Positions 5,593-11,239 of a DNA stretch of 12,056 nt are shown here, one piece after another (position 1 is the first letter of the stretch; every line of letters begins with the position of its first letter). Location of the stretch: the NCBI GenBank assembly GCA_949448405.1, contig CASTFX010000023.1:1-12056 (forward strand), written 5' to 3'. The DNA comes from an uncultured Clostridia bacterium. Its GTDB lineage: Bacteria; Bacillota; Clostridia; TANB77; CAG-508. The notes beneath the pieces are model-generated. The model had not been told where the DNA came from. It worked only from the letters and a program-made list of their open reading frames with translations, and did no database searches. The position numbers and the translations under genes are program-made.

Positions 5593-6238
5593 TTATTTCT
5601 TTCTTCTTAATTCTATAACTTTTCCTATGATTTTAATCGGCTTGTTTATTATATCTTCATTAGTATAGGGCATAGGTGCATAAGCTGAGTTCAAAGGTTG
5701 TAAGATAATTCCATTTTCACTTTTGAATACTCTTTTAAAAGTTCCAGCATCTCCATTGACCATTACAACAGCGTCTTGTCCACTTTCACAATCTTCTACT
5801 TTTTCTAGTATTAAGGTATCTCCATCAAGGTATTCAGGCTCCATTGAATTACCCTTAACTTTAAGTCCAAAGTACTGTTTACCGCCTTTAAGCATATCTG
5901 CAGATATTTCCTCAGTATCTATAATATCCTCTATACATTCCATTGGAATACCGAGCAGGAATAGTACCATATACCAGGACTATGGCTGAAGAAGCTGTAG
6001 TAGTGAATTCTTGATTATCATTAATCTTAGATAATAGTTCTTCAATACTCATTAACATTGCTTTTGCAAGTTCATTAGCAACATCAGTTGTAACTGAGTA
6101 TGGTTTATTTGTTTTAGGATTATATATTTTTTCTAATGTATTTATATAAGAAGGACTTAATGTTGTTCTACTTGCAAAAGCTCTTTGTGAGAGGTTGTGT
6201 GTAGTTCTATACTCCTTAATTATTTCGCCAATATACAT
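5593..6238 (-). pseudogene. LexA/CI-type phage repressor, frameshifted at the self-cleavage site
   Basis: Master repressor of the prophage. The start is the ATG at 6238 with AAAGGTG at 6248-6254. Residues about 3-70 form an Xre-type helix-turn-helix (IGEIIKEYRTTHNLSQRAFA). The C-terminal S24 peptidase part is encoded in another frame with catalytic Ser (KGNSMEPEYLDGDTLI) and Lys (GDAGTFKRVF). The two frames join if one extra C (top G at 5953) is dropped: GCT-C-GGT becomes Ala-Gly, giving GTIPAGIPMECIED, the expected sequence around the scissile Ala-Gly bond. As read, translation stops at 5912 after 108 residues, 13 of them missense after Ala95. The restored protein would be 214 residues, normal for the family. 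The C-terminal part could only be made from an internal start such as ATG 5970, which lacks a ribosome binding site. Confidence 0.92.
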
Positions 6239-6264
6239 ATATTTCAACACCTTTCAATATTTAT

Positions 6265-6274
6265 ATTGTACAAT
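6265..6274. promoter_or_regulatory. Palindrome ATTGTACAAT over the repressor -10 element
   Basis: A perfect 10-bp palindrome that contains the -10 element of the repressor promoter. It resembles the TTGTGC half-site motif of this region only loosely, so it may be a weaker operator or chance. Confidence 0.4.
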
Positions 6275-6293
6275 AGAATGTGCAAAAAATCAA
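6265..6293 (-). promoter_or_regulatory. Repressor (PRM-like) promoter
   Basis: On the minus strand TTGATT (top 6288-6293), 17 bases, TACAAT (top 6265-6270). The spacer contains a TTTGCACA half-site (top TGTGCAAA 6279-6286), which allows regulation by a protein reading the GCACAA motif. Confidence 0.65.
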
Positions 6294-6325
6294 TAGTTTT
6301 AAAAAAATTTTTAAAAATTTGCACA
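6279..6325. repeat. Widely spaced inverted half-sites TGTGCAAA / TTTGCACA in the switch region
   Basis: TGTGCAAA (6279-6286) and TTTGCACA (6318-6325) are exact reverse complements 31 bases apart. Each matches the outer part of the GCACAA..TTGTGC palindromes nearby. The first lies in the repressor promoter spacer; the second lies just upstream of the early promoter -35. A looping or paired operator arrangement is plausible. Confidence 0.5.
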
Positions 6326-6331
6326 AAATAG

Positions 6332-6359
6332 TTGACAAATGTTTTTTTTAGGATATAAT
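6332..6359 (+). promoter_or_regulatory. Early (PR-like) promoter
   Basis: TTGACA (6332-6337), 16 bases, TATAAT (6354-6359), both perfect hexamers. The transcript should start near 6366, directly at the palindromic operator. It would drive the Cro-like gene and the early operon. Confidence 0.85.
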
Positions 6360-6369
6360 ATATGCATAA

Positions 6370-6385
6370 GCACAAAATATTGTGC
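6370..6385. promoter_or_regulatory. Operator-like palindrome, copy 1
   Basis: GCACAAAATATTGTGC: perfect 6-bp arms GCACAA/TTGTGC around AATA. It covers the expected start of the early transcript, an ideal place for a repressor. An identical copy lies at 6612-6627. Confidence 0.75.
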
Positions 6386-6416
6386 AGAAATTAAAATAAA
6401 AAGTGAGGTGGAAAGA

Positions 6417-6611
6417 GTGGCTAATAAAGTTAAACATTACAGAGAGAAATTAGGATTAACTCAACAAGAACTGTCCATAAAATCAGAAGTGTCAAGAAAT
6501 ACAATATCAGCACTAGAAACGCAAAACAATGTAAATGTAACTTACGAAATAATGAATAAATTAGCAAAGGCATTAGGACATAAGGTTTCCACTATTTTTT
6601 TTGATGAATAA
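6417..6611 (+). CDS. Cro-like helix-turn-helix regulator
   Basis: 64 residues from the GTG at 6417, chosen because GAGGTGG (6405-6411) precedes it and the early promoter lies at 6332-6359, which rules out starts further upstream. A compact Xre/Cro-family HTH: LGLTQQELSIKSEVSRNTISALE is split over helices 2 and 3, followed by MNKLAKALG. It is the first gene of the rightward early operon, divergent from the repressor, the usual place of Cro. It probably binds the GCACAA..TTGTGC sites shared with the repressor; that is inference. The stop codon abuts the second copy of the palindrome. Confidence 0.88.
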   Translation: MANKVKHYREKLGLTQQELSIKSEVSRNTISALETQNNVNVTYEIMNKLAKALGHKVSTIFFDE

Positions 6612-6627
6612 GCACAAAATATTGTGC
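6612..6627. promoter_or_regulatory. Operator-like palindrome, copy 2, after the Cro-like gene
   Basis: Same 16 bases as 6370-6385. The match extends outward so that 24 of 25 bases agree (6362-6386 versus 6604-6628). The left flank includes the stop codon of the Cro-like gene. I see no clear promoter here, so it may act as a roadblock or an auxiliary looping site. Confidence 0.7.
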
Positions 6628-6654
6628 AAACAAAATTAAAAGGAGGAAACAGAA

Positions 6655-6831
6655 ATGGAGATAGCTGATTATATGAAAGATGAGCTAAAAAGGCTTAATA
6701 GAATGAACGATTTATTGGAAAAGAAAATAAATCAAGGAAATATAAACAGTAATGAGCCTGAACAAATAGTAAATAATGCATCGGCTATGTGTGAGATAGC
6801 CAATGTAATTCTTAGAAGCCAAGGATATTAA
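6655..6831 (+). CDS. Small phage protein of unknown function (58 aa)
   Basis: 58 residues, MEIADYMKDELKRLNRMNDL onward, mostly helical and charged, with no recognised domain. The AGGAGG site (6641-6646) lies 8 bases before the ATG. It follows the second operator palindrome and belongs to the early operon. Its TAA overlaps the stop codon of the convergent gene on the other strand by 4 bases (TTAA). Confidence 0.75.
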   Translation: MEIADYMKDELKRLNRMNDLLEKKINQGNINSNEPEQIVNNASAMCEIANVILRSQGY

Positions 6832-7016
6832 ACGTCAATAGGAGATGGCTTATAGCAATCTAAGTTATGATATATGGTGTTATATAATAAAGCAATTTGC
6901 TTTCCAAGCTCAGCGTTATAATTTTCTCCTTCAGTGTAATTGTTAGCAGAAGTAGTTTTGGCTAAATTATTAACCCTCGATAAAGTAAGCTGTAAAGCGA
7001 TTTCTTCTTTAGACAT
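6828..7016 (-). CDS. Small minus-strand phage gene inside the early operon (62 aa)
   Basis: 62 residues, MSKEEIALQLTLSRVNNLAK onward, with a later helix GKQIALLYNTIYHNL. Small phage proteins with an (M)xKEEIALELT start and a LYN.IY end seem familiar, but no function is known to me. An AAGGAG site precedes the ATG by about 10 bases, and a good promoter lies upstream on the same strand. It is opposite to its neighbours, so it is transcribed independently of the early operon and may be expressed in the lysogen. Confidence 0.75.
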   Translation of the reverse strand: MSKEEIALQLTLSRVNNLAKTTSANNYTEGENYNAELGKQIALLYNTIYHNLDCYKPSPIDV

Positions 7017-7062
7017 AAGGCAACACTCCTTTCTATGTAAAGTAGTGCTCAGGCTCTAAGAA

Positions 7063-7091
7063 ATTATACAACAGAATAAAATAAAACACAA
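7063..7091 (-). promoter_or_regulatory. Promoter of the 62-aa minus-strand gene
   Basis: Minus strand TTGTGT (top 7086-7091), 17 bases, TATAAT (top 7063-7068), 46 bases upstream of the ATG. Confidence 0.65.
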
Positions 7092-7109
7092 CTAAATAAG
7101 GAGGAAGAT

Positions 7110-7256
7110 ATGGGATCAACACTTCTAGTAATTGTAGTAGCAATACTATCGATAATCCTATGGCACAAAAAAATAAACCCAAATACAACTTGGGCTTATG
7201 CATTATATGTAATTATAATAGTTATTATTTATCTATTTGCTGTGATAGCTTTATAG
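7110..7256 (+). CDS. Small two-helix membrane protein (48 aa)
   Basis: 48 residues with an AAGGAGG site 7 bases upstream. Two hydrophobic segments (residues about 4-18 and 31-48) flank a short polar loop WHKKINPNTTW. No family recognised. Such peptides in phage early regions are common; a membrane-active or toxin-like role is possible but only inference. Its 3' end overlaps the convergent 119-aa gene by 32 bases. Confidence 0.68.
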   Translation: MGSTLLVIVVAILSIILWHKKINPNTTWAYALYVIIIVIIYLFAVIAL

Positions 7257-7584
7257 CAATATTATTTAGGCATTTTTTATATTCATCTAATTGCTTAGAT
7301 TTAGACAATTCATCTAATTTGTCAATTTCTTTGCTGGGAACATTAGAGAAATAAGCATATAGATTGTTTTTAGCAGCGATATATTTAGTTGTATAAGTAA
7401 ATGAGCCACCAACGTAATATTCCATAGCACAAAAAACAAATTGACTTAAAGCTTCACGCTGTTTAGGATATGAAAGTTCAAGCTTCCTAGACTTATACTT
7501 AAATATATTATCAATTACAGAAACTATTGTAGGAGAAACTATTGCAGCAATAGCAATTATTGCCATAATCCAATTTGGGTCCAC
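7225..7584 (-). CDS. Membrane-anchored minus-strand phage protein of unknown function (119 aa)
   Basis: The start is the GTG at 7584 (VDPNW), because GAGGTG lies 6 bases before it; an in-frame GTG three codons earlier would overlap that site. An N-terminal hydrophobic helix (IMAIIAIAAIVSPTIVSVI) is followed by a basic KYKSRKLEL and a soluble, mostly helical domain of about 85 residues rich in Lys and Tyr. This N-terminal anchor followed by a helix resembles many phage or mobile-element proteins of unknown role. It has its own promoter and is oriented against the early operon, so lysogenic expression is likely. Superinfection exclusion would fit but is speculation. Confidence 0.75.
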   Translation of the reverse strand: MDPNWIMAIIAIAAIVSPTIVSVIDNIFKYKSRKLELSYPKQREALSQFVFCAMEYYVGGSFTYTTKYIAAKNNLYAYFSNVPSKEIDKLDELSKSKQLDEYKKCLNNIAIKLSQQIDK

Positions 7585-7591
7585 TAAAAAC

Positions 7592-7635
7592 ACCTCACTT
7601 TCTAAAAATAAATATGGTTCTCTTTAGTGTGAGGT
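7592..7635. repeat. Inverted repeat ACCTCAC / GTGAGGT spanning the 5' leader of the 119-aa gene
   Basis: Perfect 7-bp arms at 7592-7598 and 7629-7635, 30 bases apart. One arm contains the ribosome binding site of the minus-strand gene; the other lies between its -10 element and the expected transcript start. It could be a DNA operator, or an anti-ribosome-binding-site hairpin if transcription starts slightly further upstream. Confidence 0.5.
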
Positions 7636-7637
7636 AG

Positions 7638-7666
7638 ATTATATATCAAAATAACAGAAAATTCAA
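7638..7666 (-). promoter_or_regulatory. Promoter of the 119-aa membrane protein gene
   Basis: Minus strand TTGAAT (top 7661-7666), 17 bases, TATAAT (top 7638-7643). The expected start is an A at about 7630, giving a leader of about 45 bases. Confidence 0.75.
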
Positions 7667-7684
7667 CAGAAAGGAGTTGAGAAA

Positions 7685-7888
7685 ATGGAAGAGTTATCGA
7701 AAGTAGAAACTATAACACCATACGAAGCAGCAAAAATGATAGGAAAAAATGCTGAATTTATAAGAGCAGGACTGAGGCAAAACAGGTTTCCATTTGGAAG
7801 TGCTGTTCCGCCAGATAAGCCTGAAGGAAAATGGAATTATGTTATTTTTAAGAATAAATTTCTGCAATTTGTAGGAGTTGAAGTTTAG
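7685..7888 (+). CDS. Excisionase-like helix-turn-helix protein
   Basis: 67 residues, AAGGAG site upstream. The sequence ITPYEAAKMIGKNAEFIRAG followed by LRQNRFPFGSAV and a WNYVIFKNKFLQFVG end is the pattern of small winged-helix DNA-binding proteins in Firmicute phages, annotated as excisionase or HTH_17-like: helix-turn-helix, a loop with FPFG, then a wing. It may help excision or regulate early genes. It lies far from the integrase, so the excisionase role is only a family-based guess. Confidence 0.75.
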   Translation: MEELSKVETITPYEAAKMIGKNAEFIRAGLRQNRFPFGSAVPPDKPEGKWNYVIFKNKFLQFVGVEV

Positions 7889-7901
7889 GAGGTAAGAACA
7901 A

Positions 7902-8018
7902 ATGAAAAAGAGAACAGAACCAAAGTATGTAATGCGTAGAACTATTGCAAATATGCTGATAGGACAAGCAACACTACTTATATTTACAGCAATGTTTGTA
8001 TGCGGAATGATTATGTAG
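7902..8018 (+). CDS. Small single-helix membrane peptide (38 aa)
   Basis: 38 residues: a basic N-terminus (MKKRTEPKYVMRR), then one hydrophobic helix to the end (LIGQATLLIFTAMFVCGMIM region). AGGAGG (7887-7892) overlaps the stop of the gene upstream and lies 9 bases before the ATG. Function unknown. The dense packing with neighbours supports translation. Confidence 0.65.
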   Translation: MKKRTEPKYVMRRTIANMLIGQATLLIFTAMFVCGMIM

Positions 8019-8030
8019 GAGGAAAAAGCC

Positions 8031-8183
8031 ATGAAAAGTCAACAACAAATCGAAGAAGAACTTCAAAGACATAAAAAAAGAATTAAGCACAATAAAGAGC
8101 TAACTAAAATACAAAAGTATATACATGAGTGTTATATAGAAGCACTCGAGTGGGTATTAACGGAGGATAAAACAAATGATTAA
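8031..8183 (+). CDS. Small coiled, charged phage protein (50 aa)
   Basis: 50 residues, MKSQQQIEEELQRHKKRIKH then a helix YIHECYIEALEWVL. AGGAGG lies 12 bases after the previous start-stop cluster and 8 bases before the ATG. It is predicted all-helical. Its 3' end overlaps the next start by 8 bases, suggesting translational coupling. Family not recognised. Confidence 0.68.
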   Translation: MKSQQQIEEELQRHKKRIKHNKELTKIQKYIHECYIEALEWVLTEDKTND

Positions 8184-8307
8184 ATTTTACTTATTATACA
8201 TAAAAGAATTAATAGCAATAAACAAGTGGAAGGTAAAGCGTTATGATATGTTACTGACATTAAATCTAATAAAAGAGAAGATGAAAGGGGTGAGAAGATG
8301 GGACTAG
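8176..8307 (+). CDS. Small basic phage protein (43 aa)
   Basis: 43 residues, MIKFYLLYIKELIAINKWKV then KRYDMLLTLNLIKEK. GGAGG (8162-8166) lies 9 bases upstream, inside the previous gene. It overlaps both neighbours (8 bases before, 10 bases after), typical of coupled phage early genes. Function unknown. Confidence 0.62.
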   Translation: MIKFYLLYIKELIAINKWKVKRYDMLLTLNLIKEKMKGVRRWD

Positions 8308-8576
8308 GTAAGCATACACAGAAGATACTGGAGTTAGAAAAAGCAATAAGACTCAGAGATAGAGAGATACACGACATTAAGACAGAATGTGCAGAACAAT
8401 TTAGGCTAATAAGGGATTTTTGCACTTGTAATGACTATGGAAGCAAATTAGACAGAGTTCAAAAGATACATAGTATAGCTGACAATAACTTTATGGCTCT
8501 ACTTAAAGATTTAGTAGATGACGAAGAAAGAGCAAAAATAATAGAACTACCAACAAACCACCAAGTAAGTAAATAG
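8298..8576 (+). CDS. Phage protein of unknown function (92 aa)
   Basis: 92 residues with an AAAGGGGTGAG site upstream. A long charged helix (LELEKAIRLRDREIHDIKTE) is followed by FCTCNDYGSKLDRVQKIH and a second helix. The CxC pair is not enough to claim metal binding. It begins inside the previous gene and ends before a 78-base gap with a hairpin. No family recognised. Confidence 0.75.
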   Translation: MGLGKHTQKILELEKAIRLRDREIHDIKTECAEQFRLIRDFCTCNDYGSKLDRVQKIHSIADNNFMALLKDLVDDEERAKIIELPTNHQVSK

Positions 8577-8601
8577 TTCTATCAAAAAACATTTATAAGT
8601 G

Positions 8602-8637
8602 TTTCTAAATATATTTTAGCACAGATATATTTAGAAA
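8602..8637. repeat. Perfect 13-bp hairpin upstream of the zinc-ribbon-like gene
   Basis: TTTCTAAATATAT (8602-8614) with ATATATTTAGAAA (8625-8637), 10-base loop TTTAGCACAG. No T tract follows, and the next ribosome binding site starts 5 bases later. It fits an RNA processing or leader hairpin, or an operator, better than a terminator. Confidence 0.65.
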
Positions 8638-8654
8638 TCAAGAGAGGAGAGAAA

Positions 8655-8816
8655 ATGGAAAAACAGTGTCCTAAATATGGAGGACCACTTGGAGATAGAC
8701 CAGCACTATCAAGGAAAGACGGGAAAACAGATATATGTTCAGAGTGTGGATTTATCGAGGCAATGGAAGATATGGAAAGAATATTCAATTTAAGGAGGGT
8801 AAATAGTGGAAATTAG
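8655..8816 (+). CDS. Small zinc-ribbon-like phage protein, one cysteine replaced
   Basis: 53 residues after a GAGGAGAG site. The pattern CPKYGGPLGDRPALSRKDGK then ICSECGFIEAMEDM is familiar from small Firmicute phage proteins with CxxC....SRxD.KT.IC..CG..EA. In that pattern the first pair is usually CPxCG; here it is CPKY (Cys5 present, Tyr8 where Cys is expected). Cys28 and Cys31 are present. So one of four likely zinc ligands is missing. It overlaps the start of the ATPase gene by 11 bases. Function unknown. Confidence 0.75.
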   Translation: MEKQCPKYGGPLGDRPALSRKDGKTDICSECGFIEAMEDMERIFNLRRVNSGN

Positions 8817-10740
8817 AATTAAAAATTTAAAACTCAAAAACTTCAAAGGAATAAAAGATTTAGAGATAAATTTTGAAGGACAAAACGCAAATATATATGG
8901 AAGAAATGCAACAGGCAAGACAACAATATTTGACGCATTTAAATGGCTATTTTTTGATAAAGATAGCAATGACAGAAAGGATTTCAATATCAAGACATTA
9001 GACGAGAATAATAATGCAATACATTACTTAGAGCATGAGGTACAAGCAATATTATCAGTAGATGGTCAGGAAATGACCTTCAAAAAAATGCTAGAAGAAA
9101 AATGGGTAAAGAAGAGAGGACAAGAACAGCAAGAGTTCTCAGGCCACGAAACTAGCTATTGGATAGACGAGGTACCAATCAAAAAGAAAGATTATGAAGA
9201 AAAAATCAATAGTATTATATCAGAAAATCTATTTAAGCTTATTACAGACCCTACATTCTTCAATAAAATGTTATGGAAGGAAAAAAGAGAACTATTAATA
9301 AGTATATCAGGAAGCAATATAACAGATAATGACATTTTAAATTCAAACGAACAATTTAAAATCTTACAAGAAAATTTACAAGGAAGAACAATAGAGGACT
9401 ACAAAAAGGTAGTACAAGCAAAAATTAAGGACTTAAAAGAAGAAAAAGAAACAATTCCAGTAAGAATTGACGAACTTACACAGACATTAATAACAGAATA
9501 CAATGTTAATTATGACAAACTAGAAGAAGAAAAGCAGACATTTAATAATCAATTAAAAACTATAGAAGCACAAATGACAGATATACAAACTAGAGCAGAG
9601 GAGAACATAAAAAAAGCAAATCAGTTAGCAGCAGCAAAAGTAGAGCTAAATGAGTTGAAATTTAAATTAGAAACAGAAAATAGCAATAAAAATTCAGCTG
9701 AAGAGATAAAATTAACAAACGAAAAATCAGTATTAGAGGCTAAGATAAGAGCAAATCAAGAAGAACTTGAAGAAAGAAAACTGAAGGTAGAGCAAGACAC
9801 TAAAAAAAGGGAAGAATTAAGAAAAAAGTGGAACGAGGAAAACGAGAAAAAGTTAGAGTTTAACGAGAATGACTTTAAATGCCCAACTTGTAATAGGGAG
9901 TACGAAGCAGAGAAGGCTGAGAAAATAAAAGAAACTTTTAGGGAAAACTTTAGCAAGCACCAGGAAAGTGAAAAGGCAAGAATAAATGCAGAAGGACAAG
10001 CAACAAATGCTAGACTGGAAGAAAATAGGTCAGCAGTAGAAAGACTACAAAATGTAATAGCGGAACAAGAACAACAAACAAGCGAAATACAAAAGAAACT
10101 AGACGAACTAGAGGCGCAGAAAGCAAATCAAAAACCATTAGACGTTACAGAGAATACAGAATATAAGGAAAAATTAGCAAAAGTAGAAGAATTACAACAA
10201 GAGGTAGATAAGCTAACAAGTGAAGATATAACAGAATTAAGGGTACAAAAGGCAAAGATAAATACACAAATAGAAGATATAAACAAAAAGCTAAGCGAAA
10301 GAGATACACAAGAAAAAACAAAAGTAAGAATAGAAGAACTAAAAAAGCAAGAAGAAGATATATCACAAAAGATACAAGAGCTAGAGGCACAGCAATATCA
10401 GATAGAAGAATTTACAAAAACAAAAGTAGAATTACTAGAAAACACAATAAACAGTAACTTTGAAGTAGTGAACTTTAGGCTATTCAAGACACAAATCAAT
10501 GGCGGACTAGAAGAATGTTGCGATACATTAGTTAACGGAGTTCCATATGCAGACGTTAATAATGCACATAAAATACTAGCAGGGTTAGACATAATTAACA
10601 CACTATCAAGATTTTATAATGCAACAGCACCAATATTTATAGATAATAGAGAGTCTATTAATGAACTATATAAGACAAATGCACAAGTAATTAGCTTAAT
10701 TGTATCTGAAGATAATGAGCTAAGAATTGAGGTGCAGTAA
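8806..10740 (+). CDS. Rad50/SbcC-like AAA ATPase of the phage recombination module
   Basis: 644 residues from a GTG start with AAGGAGGG at 8792-8799. The N-terminus is an SMC/Rad50-type ATP-binding head with Walker A GRNATGKT at residues 32-39. Long coiled coils rich in Glu, Lys and Gln cover about 180-540, broken by a zinc-hook-like CPTC (Cys359, Cys362). The C-terminal head has a Walker-B-like strand PIFIDNRES (Asp613), with Asn rather than Glu next to the Asp. It is much shorter than cellular SbcC (about 1000 residues). Small SbcC-like ATPases next to RecT are common in Firmicute phages and are thought to act in DNA end processing during recombination-dependent replication. No nuclease partner (SbcD-like) lies in the window. 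Confidence 0.92.
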   Translation: MEIRIKNLKLKNFKGIKDLEINFEGQNANIYGRNATGKTTIFDAFKWLFFDKDSNDRKDFNIKTLDENNNAIHYLEHEVQAILSVDGQEMTFKKMLEEKWVKKRGQEQQEFSGHETSYWIDEVPIKKKDYEEKINSIISENLFKLITDPTFFNKMLWKEKRELLISISGSNITDNDILNSNEQFKILQENLQGRTIEDYKKVVQAKIKDLKEEKETIPVRIDELTQTLITEYNVNYDKLEEEKQTFNNQLKTIEAQMTDIQTRAEENIKKANQLAAAKVELNELKFKLETENSNKNSAEEIKLTNEKSVLEAKIRANQEELEERKLKVEQDTKKREELRKKWNEENEKKLEFNENDFKCPTCNREYEAEKAEKIKETFRENFSKHQESEKARINAEGQATNARLEENRSAVERLQNVIAEQEQQTSEIQKKLDELEAQKANQKPLDVTENTEYKEKLAKVEELQQEVDKLTSEDITELRVQKAKINTQIEDINKKLSERDTQEKTKVRIEELKKQEEDISQKIQELEAQQYQIEEFTKTKVELLENTINSNFEVVNFRLFKTQINGGLEECCDTLVNGVPYADVNNAHKILAGLDIINTLSRFYNATAPIFIDNRESINELYKTNAQVISLIVSEDNELRIEVQ

Positions 10741-10949
10741 TGAAGGGTAAACCAGAAAATGAAGAAAAGTTAAAAAAGGAACTAGCAAAGACAAGACTAG
10801 AATTAGAGCACTACAAAGGGTTTTATATGGGGGTACATACAATATTAAACTTTATAAAAGAAAATAGTACAACAATAACTGTAAAACCAAAAACAAAAGA
10901 AAAGCAAATACAATATTTAATGAAAAAAATAGAAAGCGAGGAAAAATAA
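10740..10949 (+). CDS. Small coiled-coil phage protein (69 aa)
   Basis: 69 residues. Its ATG shares one base with the ATPase stop (TAATG), so translation is probably coupled. The first half is a charged helix (EEKLKKELAKTRLELEHYKG), followed by a hydrophobic patch and a Lys-rich end. No known family. Its position between the ATPase and RecT suggests a role in, or expression with, the recombination module. Confidence 0.75.
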   Translation: MKGKPENEEKLKKELAKTRLELEHYKGFYMGVHTILNFIKENSTTITVKPKTKEKQIQYLMKKIESEEK

Positions 10950-10951
10950 TT

Positions 10952-11239
10952 ATGAAATGTATTCAAAAAAGTAAAGAATATACGTGTTTAAAATATACAC
11001 CAAATTCGCCTAAATTTTGGGCTAAGCTAGGAGAATTATTACCAAGTAAACAATATCAAATTAGTGAAGAGGGTTATCCGCTAAAGTTATCATTAAAAAT
11101 AAATAATAACTTTATTGATATAAAGAGAGACGAGTACATATTAATTGACGAGGACAAGAGCATTAATATTTTATCTGAAGAAAAATTTGAAAAAGATTTT
11201 TGTATTATTAAAGAAGAGGAGGAAACAAAAAATGAATAA
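10952..11239 (+). CDS. Phage protein of unknown function (95 aa)
   Basis: 95 residues, MKCIQKSKEYTCLKYTPNSP onward. A mixed beta-strand pattern (PLKLSLKINNNFIDIKRDEYILIDED) and an acidic tail (KEEEETKNE) are visible. The ribosome binding site is GCGAGGAAA at the end of the previous gene. It resembles small phage proteins encoded near recT but I cannot name a family. It overlaps the RecT start by 8 bases. Confidence 0.75.
   Translation: MKCIQKSKEYTCLKYTPNSPKFWAKLGELLPSKQYQISEEGYPLKLSLKINNNFIDIKRDEYILIDEDKSINILSEEKFEKDFCIIKEEEETKNE

Noticed and set aside
5593..5970. C-terminal repressor part as a separate S24 peptidase gene
   Set aside because: There is no ribosome binding site before ATG 5970, and the two frames join precisely at the conserved Ala-Gly motif after dropping one base.
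6339..6416. Longer Cro-like protein starting near 6339
   Set aside because: This would begin inside the early promoter, before the transcript start; the GTG at 6417 has a proper ribosome binding site.
8602..8637. Hairpin as an intrinsic terminator
   Set aside because: No T tract follows and the operon continues directly with a ribosome binding site.
10145..10390. Minus-strand membrane-like frame inside the ATPase gene, and similar leucine-rich frames opposite tyrS
   Set aside because: These are reverse shadows of Glu/Lys-rich coding sequence, without ribosome binding sites or promoters.
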